NCBI RefSeq assembly: GCF_000308535.1
Contig: NZ_BAFW01000068.1
Span: forward strand, 1 to 54,505
Reading direction: 5' to 3'
Source of the DNA: Nocardia cerradoensis NBRC 101014
GTDB lineage: Bacteria; Actinomycetota; Actinomycetes; Mycobacteriales; Mycobacteriaceae
Length of the DNA stretch: 54,505 bases
Below, piece by piece: positions 44,072 through 52,325 of the stretch. Position 1 is the first letter of the stretch. Each line of letters begins with the position of its first letter. The notes beneath the pieces are model-generated. The model was not told the DNA's origin. It was given only the letters and a program-made list of their open reading frames with translations, and searched no databases. Position numbers and translations under genes: made by a program.

Positions 44072-44131
44072 AAACTATGAGAAATCGCCTGCGGCGTCAG
44101 CACTCTCGATCGCGGTGAATTCTATTCTTGC
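44072..44131 (-). promoter_or_regulatory. Promoter with shared 36-bp upstream element, monooxygenase operon
   Basis: On the minus strand a -10 TAGTTT (44072-44077) lies 18 bases from the 36-bp element at 44096-44131, whose gene-proximal end CTGAC serves as the -35. The element is 30/36 identical to one at the transporter operon (52266-52301); identical blocks include GTCAG, ACTCT, GATCGCG, TGAAT and CTTGC (plus-strand reading). Element and start codon are 119 bases apart here, 127 there. Confidence 0.65.
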
Positions 44132-44204
44132 GGCGGGCGGCATCGGCGGGGAGCCGCGACGGCAAGAAGGGCTCGGATACTGCAGGCCGGCGTTCGTGAC
44201 CGCT

Positions 44205-44218
44205 TCCGGAATTCCGGA
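44205..44218. promoter_or_regulatory. Perfect 14-bp palindrome upstream of DUF3533 gene
   Basis: TCCGGAATTCCGGA is self-complementary and lies 24 bases upstream of the ATG of the plus-strand membrane protein gene; a likely operator for an unknown regulator. Confidence 0.4.
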
Positions 44219-44242
44219 GCCGCGGGCTCCTAAGGTGGCGGC

Positions 44243-45319
44243 ATGTCCGACAACGAGCGGAATACCCCGGCCCCGGTGCCGGTGGCCCCGACTGGATGGC
44301 GCGGCCACTGGCACCGATTCCGGCACTCGCCGTATCTGCCGGCGACGGTGCTGGTGTTCATTCTGGCGATCGCGGCCGGACTGTTCGCCGGCTCCTACAC
44401 CTATATCCTCGCCAATCCGACACCGCACCGGATCCCCGTCGCGGTCGTCGATGCGGGCAGCGCGGTGCCGGCGCCCGACCAGCGCTTCCTCGACACCATG
44501 GATCAGGCTCTGAACGGCTCCCTGCATCCGCTGCACTACGACACTCCGGCAGAGGCGCGCGAAGCCGTCGAATCGCAGCGGGTGTTCGCGATCCTCGATG
44601 TGCGCACCGCGGAGCGGATCCCGGTCGAAATCTCGGGTGCGTCCGGATCGTCGGTGGCCCAGGTGGTCGTCACCGCGGCCGCCGAGGCGAGCCGCCAGAC
44701 CCGGATACCGATCGCGGTGACCGATATCAATCCGCTGCAGCCGGGCGATCCGCGCGGATTGGCGATCTTCTACATCACGCTGGCGGCGGTGATCATCGGC
44801 TTCGTCGGTGCCATCCAGCTCGGTGTGCACGCCGGTGCGTTGAGCGCGGTGCAGCGGATCGCGTTCACCGTCGCCTATGCCCTGCTGGGCGGGTTCGCCA
44901 TCGCCGCCGTGGTGGATTGGTGGCTGGGCGCGCTGACGCTGCCGTTCCCGCAGTCGTGGGGAATTCTGACGTTCACGATGTTCACCTCGGGCATGATCTT
45001 CTCGATGTTCAGCGCCCTGTTCGGACGCTGGGCGATGATCCCGACGTGGGGCGTGATGGTGCTGCTGGGCAATCCGTCCTCCGGCGGCGCGGTGTCGTGG
45101 CCGCTGCTGCCGTCGGTACTCGGCGCGATCGGCCGCTGGCTACCGCCGGGCGCCTCGGTGAACGCCCAGCACACCGCGGTGTATTTCTCCGGCCACCAGC
45201 ACATATTCCCGTATCTGGTGCTCGCCGGGTGGGCGCTGGTCGCCTCCGCGGTGTTCTGGGTGTGGCGGGACCGGCACGCCGGCGCGCGCGACCCCGACCC
45301 GGCCGATTCCGACGAATAG
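44243..45319 (+). CDS. DUF3533-type ABC-2-like membrane protein
   Basis: A 358-residue membrane protein with one N-terminal transmembrane segment (about 34-57), an extracytoplasmic domain (about 60-165, ending DINPLQPGDPRG) and five to six C-terminal segments, the layout of YhgE/Pip-like and DUF3533 proteins. Such proteins resemble ABC-2 permeases but have no ATPase partner here, and their function is unsettled; some serve as phage receptors or in surface export. ATG at 44243 follows AAGGTGG. It converges with the transporter operon with nine bases between stops. Confidence 0.8.
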   Translation: MSDNERNTPAPVPVAPTGWRGHWHRFRHSPYLPATVLVFILAIAAGLFAGSYTYILANPTPHRIPVAVVDAGSAVPAPDQRFLDTMDQALNGSLHPLHYDTPAEAREAVESQRVFAILDVRTAERIPVEISGASGSSVAQVVVTAAAEASRQTRIPIAVTDINPLQPGDPRGLAIFYITLAAVIIGFVGAIQLGVHAGALSAVQRIAFTVAYALLGGFAIAAVVDWWLGALTLPFPQSWGILTFTMFTSGMIFSMFSALFGRWAMIPTWGVMVLLGNPSSGGAVSWPLLPSVLGAIGRWLPPGASVNAQHTAVYFSGHQHIFPYLVLAGWALVASAVFWVWRDRHAGARDPDPADSDE

Positions 45320-45328
45320 TGCGCTACC

Positions 45329-46942
45329 TCAGGCGGACCGTTCGATCACCGGCCGCGCGAACCCGCCCGGCACCGCGGCGAGCAACTCGCGCGTGTATTC
45401 GTGCCCGGGGTTGTCGAACAGCGTTGCGGTGGTCGCTGTTTCGACGATCCGACCCTGCCGCATCACCGCGACGCGATCGCTGATGCGGCGCACCACGGCC
45501 AGATCGTGGGAGATGAACAGATAGCTCAGCTCCAGTTCGGACTGCAGCCGCTCCAGCAGCGCCAGGATCTGCGCCTGCACCCCGACATCGAGTGCCGACA
45601 CCGGCTCGTCCAGCACCAGCACGTCCGGCCGCAGCGCCAACGCCCGCGCGATCGCGACACGCTGCCGCTGCCCACCCGACAGCCGCTCCGGGCGCCGGTC
45701 CGCGACCTCGCCGGGCAGAGCGACCTGTTCGAGCAGTTCGGCGACCCGGGCGCGGCGTTCGCCGCGATCACCGATCCCGAAGGCCTGCAACGGCTCCCCG
45801 ACGATCTTCGCGACACTGAGCGTGGGATTCAGCGACGTGTACGGGTTCTGGTACACCACCTGGACGCGGCGGCGAAACTCCCGCAGTCCCGCGCCGCGCA
45901 ACCCGGCGACATCACGCCCGTCGAAGCGGATGCTGCCCGCATCGGGTGCGGACAGCCTCGCGAGGATACGGGCGGTGGTGGTCTTGCCGGACCCGGATTC
46001 GCCGACCAGCGCGAGTGTTTCGCCGCGATCGAGATCCAGTGACACGTCGTCGACCGCATCCGTGCGCACGCCGCGCGCGATCCGGAAACTCTTGCGCAGA
46101 CCGGTCGCCACCAGCAGCGGTTGTTCGGCACGCGGGCGCGCCCGGCGCACCGCGGTCTCGGCGCTCGGCGCGGCGGCCAGCAACTCGGCGGTGTATTCGT
46201 GCTGCGGATCGGTGAGAACGGCTGTGGTGGTGCCGGTTTCGACGATCCGGCCGTGGCGCATCACCACGATCCGATCCGCCCGGTCCGCGGCCACCGCGAG
46301 ATCGTGGGTGATCAGCAGTACCGCGGTGCCCAGTTGTGCGGTGCGATCGGCGAGGTGGTCGAGGATGCGGCGCTGCACGGTGACGTCGAGGGCGCTGGTC
46401 GGCTCGTCGGCGATCACCAGGTCCGGTTCGCAGGCCAGCGCGATCGCGATCAGCACCCGCTGGCGCTGCCCGCCGGACAGATCCTGCGGATACTGCCGTG
46501 CTCGCACGTCCGGGCGGTCCAGGCCCGCGTCGGTGAGCAACCGCACCGCCTCCAGCCGCGCCGTGCGCCGGTCGGCCCGCCGATGGATGCGCAACACCTC
46601 CGCCACCTGATCGCCGATGCGCTGCACCGGGTTCAGCGACGTTCCGGGGTCCTGCGGGACGAGTCCGATGCGCGCCCCCCGCAGGCCGCGCAGGGTGCGT
46701 TCGGACGCGGTGTCGAGCCGGTGGCCGTCGAAGACGATTCCGCCGCCGGTTACTTCCGCCGACTGCGGCAGCAGGCCGATCACGGCATGGGCGAGGGTGG
46801 ATTTGCCCGAACCCGATTCGCCGACCAGCGCGACGGTCTCCCCGCGCGCGATCTCCAACGTCGCATCGGACACCGCGTCCACCGAGATGCCGCCGTAGCG
46901 AACGTGCAGGTTGTCGACGCGCAACAAGGTCTCGTCGCTCAT
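45329..46942 (-). CDS. Double ABC ATPase (DppD-DppF fusion) of the transporter
   Basis: A 537-residue protein with two complete ABC domains, the fused form of the two ATPases of dipeptide/nickel-type importers. First domain: Walker [10 protein letters not shown] (about 38-46), signature [10 protein letters not shown], Walker [12 protein letters not shown]. Second: GESGSGKTT (about 310-318), [31 protein letters not shown] at 46942 has AGGAGG seven bases upstream and is preferred; in-frame ATGs at 46966 and 47035 also exist because of a local duplication, the latter overlapping the dppC-type stop. Last gene of the GNAT/monooxygenase/transporter operon. Confidence 0.93.
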   Translation of the reverse strand: MSDETLLRVDNLHVRYGGISVDAVSDATLEIARGETVALVGESGSGKSTLAHAVIGLLPQSAEVTGGGIVFDGHRLDTASERTLRGLRGARIGLVPQDPGTSLNPVQRIGDQVAEVLRIHRRADRRTARLEAVRLLTDAGLDRPDVRARQYPQDLSGGQRQRVLIAIALACEPDLVIADEPTSALDVTVQRRILDHLADRTAQLGTAVLLITHDLAVAADRADRIVVMRHGRIVETGTTTAVLTDPQHEYTAELLAAAPSAETAVRRARPRAEQPLLVATGLRKSFRIARGVRTDAVDDVSLDLDRGETLALVGESGSGKTTTARILARLSAPDAGSIRFDGRDVAGLRGAGLREFRRRVQVVYQNPYTSLNPTLSVAKIVGEPLQAFGIGDRGERRARVAELLEQVALPGEVADRRPERLSGGQRQRVAIARALALRPDVLVLDEPVSALDVGVQAQILALLERLQSELELSYLFISHDLAVVRRISDRVAVMRQGRIVETATTATLFDNPGHEYTRELLAAVPGGFARPVIERSA

Positions 46943-46955
46943 GGTCGAACCTCCT

Positions 46956-47043
46956 GTGTGGCTCATCGGTCCTCGTGTCTGGCGGGACACCCGCACCCGG
47001 TCGGACCGACGAGAGGCTGCGCCAGTGTGTCTCATCGGTCCTC
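46956..47043. repeat. 19-bp direct repeat, 69-bp offset, at the permease/ATPase junction
   Basis: GTGTGGCTCATCGGTCCTC at 46956-46974 and the same sequence with one change at 47025-47043. The minus-strand reading contains GAGGACCGATGAG, the end of the permease gene with its stop, in both copies. The offset is 69 bases, 23 codons, so the ATPase frame stays open through both copies. Confidence 0.8.
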
Positions 47044-47907
47044 CGTAGTCCCGATCGCGCGGCCGATGCGCTGCGCGGCGAGCACCACCGCGACGATCAC
47101 CAGGCCGGGCAGGGTGGTCATCCACCAGGCGAGCACGAGGTAGTTGCGTCCCTCGGAGATCAGCGAACCCCATTCCGGGGTGGGTGGCGCGGCACCGTAG
47201 CCGAGGAAGCTGAGCGACGAGATCGCCAGCACCGCAACGCCGAATTCGACCGCGGCCAGCGCGGCGACCGGCGCGTACGCGGTGCGCAGGATGTGGCGCA
47301 ACAGCACGGTGTGCCAGCGCACCCCGGACGCGAACGCCGCCTCCACGTAGGGCGCGCGACGCACCCGCAGCACTTCCGCACGCATCACCCGCGCGAACCG
47401 GGCGATCAGCGCCACCCCCACCGCGATGGCCACATTCCGGGTACCGAGCCCGAGCACGGTGATGAGTACCAGTGCCGACAACAGCTCCGGAATCGCCAGC
47501 AGCACATCGACTCCGCGCATGACGACGGCATCGACCGTCCCGCCGAGGGTGCCGGAAATCAGACCGATCGCCGAACCGATCACCAGCCCCAGCAGCACGG
47601 CACAGACGGTCGCCGACAGTGTCAGCGCCGCTCCGTGCGCCACCCTGGTGTACAGGTCGCGGCCGAGGTTGTCGGTGCCGAACAAGTGCTGCAAGCTGGG
47701 GCCGCGGAATTTCTCCTCCGGCACTCCCGCGCGCGGATCGTTGCCGGCGAGAAGCGAGGGCGCGACCGCCCAGCCGAGGACCACGATCAGCACGAGTACC
47801 GACACCGCCAGTCCGGCGGAAGCACGCAGACGTTTCGGCGCCAGTACCCGCCGCACTTGCGTGATCCGTGCGGCCGTCGGTTCGGCGATGAGCAGTGTGT
47901 CAGACAT
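47032..47907 (-). CDS. Peptide/nickel-type ABC permease, DppC type
   Basis: A 291-residue inner-membrane permease with six transmembrane segments and a cytoplasmic loop of the binding-protein-dependent type ([33 protein letters not shown], about 172-204, of which the EAAxxxG block contacts the ATPase). The N-terminal segment resembles the OppC_N motif with [11 protein letters not shown] near 81-91. It overlaps the DppB-type gene by eight bases. Part of an importer of small peptides, nickel complexes or sulfur compounds. Confidence 0.93.
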   Translation of the reverse strand: MSDTLLIAEPTAARITQVRRVLAPKRLRASAGLAVSVLVLIVVLGWAVAPSLLAGNDPRAGVPEEKFRGPSLQHLFGTDNLGRDLYTRVAHGAALTLSATVCAVLLGLVIGSAIGLISGTLGGTVDAVVMRGVDVLLAIPELLSALVLITVLGLGTRNVAIAVGVALIARFARVMRAEVLRVRRAPYVEAAFASGVRWHTVLLRHILRTAYAPVAALAAVEFGVAVLAISSLSFLGYGAAPPTPEWGSLISEGRNYLVLAWWMTTLPGLVIVAVVLAAQRIGRAIGTTEDR

Positions 47908-48865
47908 GAGCGCCCACCTTTTCTCGGGCGACGGCGACGCGAGGATCCAGCAGCGGATAGATCAGATCCACCGCCAGATTCACCACCACGAAGGCCAGCG
48001 CGGCGATCAACACGATGCCCTGCACCACCGGAATGTCCTGATGCAGCACCGCGTTCTGGGTGAGCCGGCCCAGGCCGCCGCGCGAGAACACGGTTTCGAC
48101 CACCACGGAACCCGCCAGCACCGTGCCGACCCACAGTCCCGCGACGGTGAGCGCCGGCCCGGCCGCCGCGCGCAGCACATGCCGCCACTGCACCCACAGC
48201 CGCGAGGCGCCCTTGGCGAAGGCCACATCGACGAACGGCTGCCGCCACGTGGTGGCCAGACCGCTGTAGAACACCTGCGCGATCACCGCGCCGACCGGCA
48301 CCGCCAGGGTGACCGCGGGCAGGATCGTGCCGCTGAAGCCCGTCCCGCCGAAGGCGGGCACGAGGCGCAGCCGGAACGAGAACAGTTGCAGCAGAAGCAG
48401 ACCCACCCAGAATGTGGGCATCGCCGCACCGATCGGCGGCAGCGCCGTCAGCAGATTCCGCAACCACGGCCGCCGGGTGTAGGACGCGGCCACGGCCAGC
48501 GCGGTGCCGAAGACGATCGCCAGCAGCAGCGCGAGGCCGGCCAGCGCCAGCGTCGAGGGAATCGACTGCGCCAGCGCGCCGGTGACGGACTGCCCGGTGT
48601 TCAGGGAGCGTCCGAGATCACCGCGGACGGCGTGGGTGAGCGCGGTCCAATACTGTTCCGGCACCGTGCGGTCCAGCCCGTATCTGGCCCTCAGTTCCGC
48701 GATGGCGGCCGGATCCGGGGGCACACCCGGATCCGCGTCGACGGCCATCTGCACCGGATCCGACGGCAGCAGGAACAACACGGCGAAGGAGATGGTGAAC
48801 GCCGCCCACAGCACCCCGATCGCCTGCAGCACCCGCACGATCACATACCGGGTCATCGGAGTCAT
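47900..48865 (-). CDS. Peptide/nickel-type ABC permease, DppB type
   Basis: A 321-residue permease with six transmembrane segments, starting with TRYVIVRVLQAIGVLWAAFTI as DppB/NikB proteins do, a periplasmic loop with LGLDRTVPEQY-like sequence, and the ATPase-contacting loop FVDVAFAKGASRLWVQWRHVLRAA near 216-239. ATG at 48865 overlaps the stop of the binding-protein gene as ATGA; ATG at 48856 is an alternative. The extra frame upstream is inside the binding-protein gene and is not real. Confidence 0.92.
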   Translation of the reverse strand: MTPMTRYVIVRVLQAIGVLWAAFTISFAVLFLLPSDPVQMAVDADPGVPPDPAAIAELRARYGLDRTVPEQYWTALTHAVRGDLGRSLNTGQSVTGALAQSIPSTLALAGLALLLAIVFGTALAVAASYTRRPWLRNLLTALPPIGAAMPTFWVGLLLLQLFSFRLRLVPAFGGTGFSGTILPAVTLAVPVGAVIAQVFYSGLATTWRQPFVDVAFAKGASRLWVQWRHVLRAAAGPALTVAGLWVGTVLAGSVVVETVFSRGGLGRLTQNAVLHQDIPVVQGIVLIAALAFVVVNLAVDLIYPLLDPRVAVAREKVGAHV

Positions 48866-50469
48866 CGCTTGCTCAGCCAGGTGTCGTAGAACTGCAGGCG
48901 CGCCGAGGCCTCGAACTTCAGATCGTGCACCGCGCCGGACACCCCGATCGCCTGCGACAGTTCGATCGTCGGCAGCCACAGTCCGTTCTCGATCACCGAT
49001 CGCTGCGCCTGCCCGATGATCCCCGCCCGTGCCGCCGGATCGGTGGTCGACAACTGGTCGGCGAGCGCCTGGTCCAGCGCCGGAATCGGTCCGCGCTGGT
49101 TGAGGTTTCGCTGACCGCGGCCGAAGGTGGTGCGCAGGATGTCGCCGTCGGCGCGGGTGGTGTTGAAGTAGGTGGCGTCGAAATCTCCGGAGTTCTGCCG
49201 CGCGGTGTAGTCGGCGACGGGCGTCAGCTCCAGCCGGATATCCACCCCGATCTTGCGCAATTGCTGCTGCACCAGTTCCAAGGTCGCCTGATTCGCGGCG
49301 AACTGCGCACCGAACAGGACACCGAACGACAACCGCCGCCCGTCCTTCACGCGGATCCCGTCGCCGCCGGGCACCCATCCGGCCTGATCCAGAATGCGGC
49401 GCGCCTGGTCGGGGTCGTAGGCGATCGACTTCGAAAGATCCACGTAGCCGGGCGTTTTCGAGGCCAACGGCCCGGTGGCGGGCAGGAACTGCGGCCCCAG
49501 CACCGTATCCACCAGCTGCTTACGGTCGATTCCGTGCAACAGGGCCTGGCGCACGGCGGAATCCGACAGCGGCGCCCGGCTCACATTCGGTTGCAGCCCG
49601 AAGGGAACGCCGGGGTTCGAGTCGAACTGCACCTTGGCGCCGGCGGCCTCGAGTTGCGGAACATCCTGGGGCAGTGCGTCACTGACGGCGTCGAGCTGAT
49701 TCGACGACAGGCTGCCGGTGCGCACCCCGGCCTCGGGGACGACGGTGAATTCGATGCGATCCAGATACGCCTCGCCGGAATGCGCGAACACCGCCGAACC
49801 CCACCGATATCCGGGGCGCTTCACCAGCGTGGCCGACGCGTCCTGGCGATAGCCGGCGTAGACGAACGGACCGCTGCCGATATTGTCGCCGAGGCAGCGC
49901 TGTTCGGCCGGTTTCGCGATGGTCGCGTCCGCGAGAATGCCCAGCTGAGGTGTCGACGAGGCCTGCAGGAACTGGGCGTTCGGCGCGTCGAATCGAACCT
50001 CGGCGGTGAGCGGATCGACCGCCGTGGTGCCCGCGTACCCGGCCAGATAGCTCGCTCCCAGCGGGGCTTTCGCCGCGGTGAGGGTGTGCACGATGGCGTC
50101 GAAGTTCTTCTGCACCGACGTGGCGTTCAGCGGCGTGCCGTCGCTGAACGTGACGTCGGGCCGCAGATGGAAGGTGAAGGTCTTCGCGTCCGGGCTCACC
50201 TGCCAGGAGGTGGCCAGCCACGGCTTGATCTCCCCGCTGGCGGGATCCTGGTCGGTGAGCGAATCCACGATCTGGCGTGCCACGTACAAGGTCTGGTTGG
50301 TGCCGGCCTGAGCCGGATCCGAGCAGGTCGGCGCCTGCGACAGGCCGTAACGCAGGGTGCCGCCCGGCTGCGGGGGACCGGCGTCGCCGCCACCACCGGT
50401 GGTGTTCGCGCAGGCGGCGATCGCCAGCGTCGCGGTGAGCGCGAGCGCCGGCGAGAGGATTCGTTTCAT
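48862..50469 (-). CDS. Lipoprotein solute-binding protein, family 5 (peptide/nickel/organosulfur)
   Basis: A 535-residue extracytoplasmic binding protein of the SBP_bac_5 family. Signal peptide with lipobox IAAC (Cys20) and a Gly/Thr-rich linker; then family landmarks: GGTLRYGLSQAPTCSDP near 36-52, KTFTFHLRPDVTFSDGTPLNA near 94-114, and LDQAGW near 355. Start at ATG 50469 overlaps the monooxygenase stop as ATGA. The ligand cannot be read from sequence; the surrounding monooxygenase, acetyltransferase and SAM-type leader suggest a sulfur compound rather than a peptide. Confidence 0.92.
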   Translation of the reverse strand: MKRILSPALALTATLAIAACANTTGGGGDAGPPQPGGTLRYGLSQAPTCSDPAQAGTNQTLYVARQIVDSLTDQDPASGEIKPWLATSWQVSPDAKTFTFHLRPDVTFSDGTPLNATSVQKNFDAIVHTLTAAKAPLGASYLAGYAGTTAVDPLTAEVRFDAPNAQFLQASSTPQLGILADATIAKPAEQRCLGDNIGSGPFVYAGYRQDASATLVKRPGYRWGSAVFAHSGEAYLDRIEFTVVPEAGVRTGSLSSNQLDAVSDALPQDVPQLEAAGAKVQFDSNPGVPFGLQPNVSRAPLSDSAVRQALLHGIDRKQLVDTVLGPQFLPATGPLASKTPGYVDLSKSIAYDPDQARRILDQAGWVPGGDGIRVKDGRRLSFGVLFGAQFAANQATLELVQQQLRKIGVDIRLELTPVADYTARQNSGDFDATYFNTTRADGDILRTTFGRGQRNLNQRGPIPALDQALADQLSTTDPAARAGIIGQAQRSVIENGLWLPTIELSQAIGVSGAVHDLKFEASARLQFYDTWLSKR

Positions 50470-51545
50470 TCGGTGACTCCGGGTGGATCGATGCGGTAGC
50501 GGTCGGCGCCGAGCGGACGGCTGGGAATGGTCCGGCGCAACTGGGGCGCCACCTCGGCCTGGAAGAGTTCGAGACTTTCGCGGTGCTGCTTGTCGGTGAG
50601 CCCGTCGCCGTCGGCGCCGAGGTGGATCACCTCGTGACCCAGCCGCGCGTGATAACGCCCCAGCTTGTCGAGTACCTGCTGCGGGCTGCCGACGACGGCC
50701 GAACTGCGCTCGACGAAGTCCTCCACCGACGTGAAGACCTCCGGCGCACCGTATGTGCGGGCGACCGCACGGCGCGCTTCGAAGATCGGGCGGTAGGTGT
50801 CGAGCGCGGTGCGGGAATCGCGGGCGACGTAGAACCCGGCCGTCCCGGCGCCGACCAGCGCGTCGGCGGGGTCGTGGCCGTGAGCCGCCCAGCGTTCCCG
50901 GTAATGGTCGACCAGTTCGGCATACGGTTCGATCGGGTACGTCACATTCGCGGAGAACAGTGGATCGCCATGGCGCGCGGCCACTTCCACCGATTCGCGG
51001 CTGGTGGCGCTGCCGTGCCAGATCCGCAGCTCCGGCTGCAACGGCCGGGGGAGGGTCTTGGCACCGGACAGCGACGGCCGGAACCGGCCCGTCCAGGTGA
51101 CGTCGTCGCTGCGCCACAGCTGCCGGAACAGCTCGTAGCCCTCGCGGTTGCGGTCCCATTGGTCGGCGGTGGTGACGTGGAACAGTTTCGCCTGCGCCGC
51201 GCCGTTGCCCTTGCCGACGATGAGCTCCAGGCGGCCGCCGGACAGATTGTCCAGCGTCGCATAGTCTTCGGCGGCGCGCACCGGATCGAGCAGGCTCAGC
51301 GTGGTCACGCCGGTGAACAACGCGATCCGGGAGGTCAGCGCCGCGATATGGCTGAGCACCACCGGCGGCGCGGACGACAGGAACGGGTCCTCGTGGCGTT
51401 CTCCGACCGCGAATCCGTCGTAGCCGAGCGTCTCGGCGAGCCGGGCGCTGTCCACCACCCGGCCCAGACGGCGCGCGGGTGATTCGAGTATGCCGGTCAC
51501 CGGGTCGGGCTGGTGGGTGATCAGCGTCAACAACAGGAATTTCAT
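50466..51545 (-). CDS. Luciferase-like FMN monooxygenase of the transporter operon
   Basis: A 359-residue LLM-class oxidoreductase: FAVGERHEDPFLSSAPP near 45-61, ALFTGVTTLSLLDPVRAAEDYATLD near 75-99 and ELIVGKGNG near 107-115 (flavin phosphate site). It overlaps the GNAT gene and the binding-protein gene by four bases each, so it is translationally coupled to both. Likely oxidises the imported and possibly acetylated compound. Confidence 0.88.
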   Translation of the reverse strand: MKFLLLTLITHQPDPVTGILESPARRLGRVVDSARLAETLGYDGFAVGERHEDPFLSSAPPVVLSHIAALTSRIALFTGVTTLSLLDPVRAAEDYATLDNLSGGRLELIVGKGNGAAQAKLFHVTTADQWDRNREGYELFRQLWRSDDVTWTGRFRPSLSGAKTLPRPLQPELRIWHGSATSRESVEVAARHGDPLFSANVTYPIEPYAELVDHYRERWAAHGHDPADALVGAGTAGFYVARDSRTALDTYRPIFEARRAVARTYGAPEVFTSVEDFVERSSAVVGSPQQVLDKLGRYHARLGHEVIHLGADGDGLTDKQHRESLELFQAEVAPQLRRTIPSRPLGADRYRIDPPGVTE

Positions 51546-52138
51546 ACGTGGACGGCACCGGCCTCGCCGCGCACCGGCGGATAGCGGAATCCGGACCGCA
51601 CCGGGGTGTACACACCGTCGCGTTCGCGGCCGAAACGATTGCGCCGCTGCACTTTTGCCACCCGTGTCGGATATTTCTCGAACGGATGCGCGAGCAGACC
51701 GGGCTGAACGGACGGCGTGCGTTCGAGCGGGGTGTACCCCGCCGACAGGTACAGGGCGACCGCCTCGGGTTGCCGCGGACCGGTGGTCAGGAAGATCCGC
51801 CGATATCCGCGGCGCAGCGCTTCGGCCTCGAGTTCGGCGAGTACGAAGGTCGCCAGGCCGCGACGGCGGTGCTCGCGTGCGGTCCAGATGCGTTTCAATT
51901 CGGCGGTCTGCTCGTCGTAGCGGCGGAACGCCCCGCCGGCGACCGGTTCGCCGTCCTCGACGACCACCAGCAGATCGCCGTGCGGGGCCGCGAAATCGGC
52001 GGCCGGATAGTTCACCAGATCGGCGTGCACCTCACCGACGCTCCCGCCGTAGCGGCTGCTGTATTCGATGGCCAGCTCCGCCAGCAGCGGCGCGGCCATC
52101 GGATCGTCCTGGCCGACGTGAAAAACGCTGCGTACCAT
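51542..52138 (-). CDS. GNAT N-acetyltransferase, first gene of the transporter operon
   Basis: A 198-residue acetyltransferase with the GNAT acetyl-CoA loop REHRRRGLATFVLAELE near 94-110 and the later strand RIFLTTGPRQPEAVALYLSAGY near 118-139, followed by a 60-residue tail rich in Arg. ATG at 52138 is fixed by GGAGG six bases upstream, which lies at the closing helix of the riboswitch-like leader. First gene of an operon with monooxygenase and transporter; in Bacillus the ytmI operon pairs an analogous acetyltransferase with such monooxygenases to salvage S-alkylcysteines. The substrate is inferred, not shown. Confidence 0.85.
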   Translation of the reverse strand: MVRSVFHVGQDDPMAAPLLAELAIEYSSRYGGSVGEVHADLVNYPAADFAAPHGDLLVVVEDGEPVAGGAFRRYDEQTAELKRIWTAREHRRRGLATFVLAELEAEALRRGYRRIFLTTGPRQPEAVALYLSAGYTPLERTPSVQPGLLAHPFEKYPTRVAKVQRRNRFGRERDGVYTPVRSGFRYPPVRGEAGAVHV

Positions 52139-52146
52139 TAGTTCCT

Positions 52147-52231
52147 CCATCGGTCCCGGCGGTAGCACCCATACCCAGTCGGGGGGTTGCTGCGACGTCG
52201 TGGAGCCGGGTCTCTCGATCGCTCTGGATGG
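52147..52231 (-). promoter_or_regulatory. SAM-clan (S-box-like) riboswitch candidate
   Basis: On the minus strand the leader starts about four bases after the predicted transcription start. It has a closing P1 helix CCATC (52227-52231) with GATGG (52147-52151), AGAG after P1 5' (52222-52225), GAG/CUC P2b-type stem with CCCGG loop, GCAACC (52185-52190), a CCC/GGG P3 stem and GGUGC (52165-52169). Order and spacing match the SAM-I/SAM-IV core. The 3' P1 strand overlaps GGAGG of the GNAT gene by two bases, implying translational control. Short P4 and no P1-distal terminator. Confidence 0.6.
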
Positions 52232-52241
52232 GCGAAACGTC

Positions 52242-52301
52242 ACGCTAGGGGAATTCCGGTGCGGGGTCAGTACTCTGGATCGCGCTGAATCCAATCCTTG
52301 C
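52242..52301 (-). promoter_or_regulatory. Promoter with shared 36-bp upstream element, transporter operon
   Basis: Minus-strand -10 TAGCGT (52242-52247) with the 36-bp element at 52266-52301, 18 bases upstream. CTGAC at the element's gene-proximal end is a fair -35. Element sequence and geometry match the monooxygenase operon promoter at 44072-44131. Confidence 0.65.
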
Positions 52302-52325
52302 CGGGGGGCCCGTCCGGCGGTGTGA

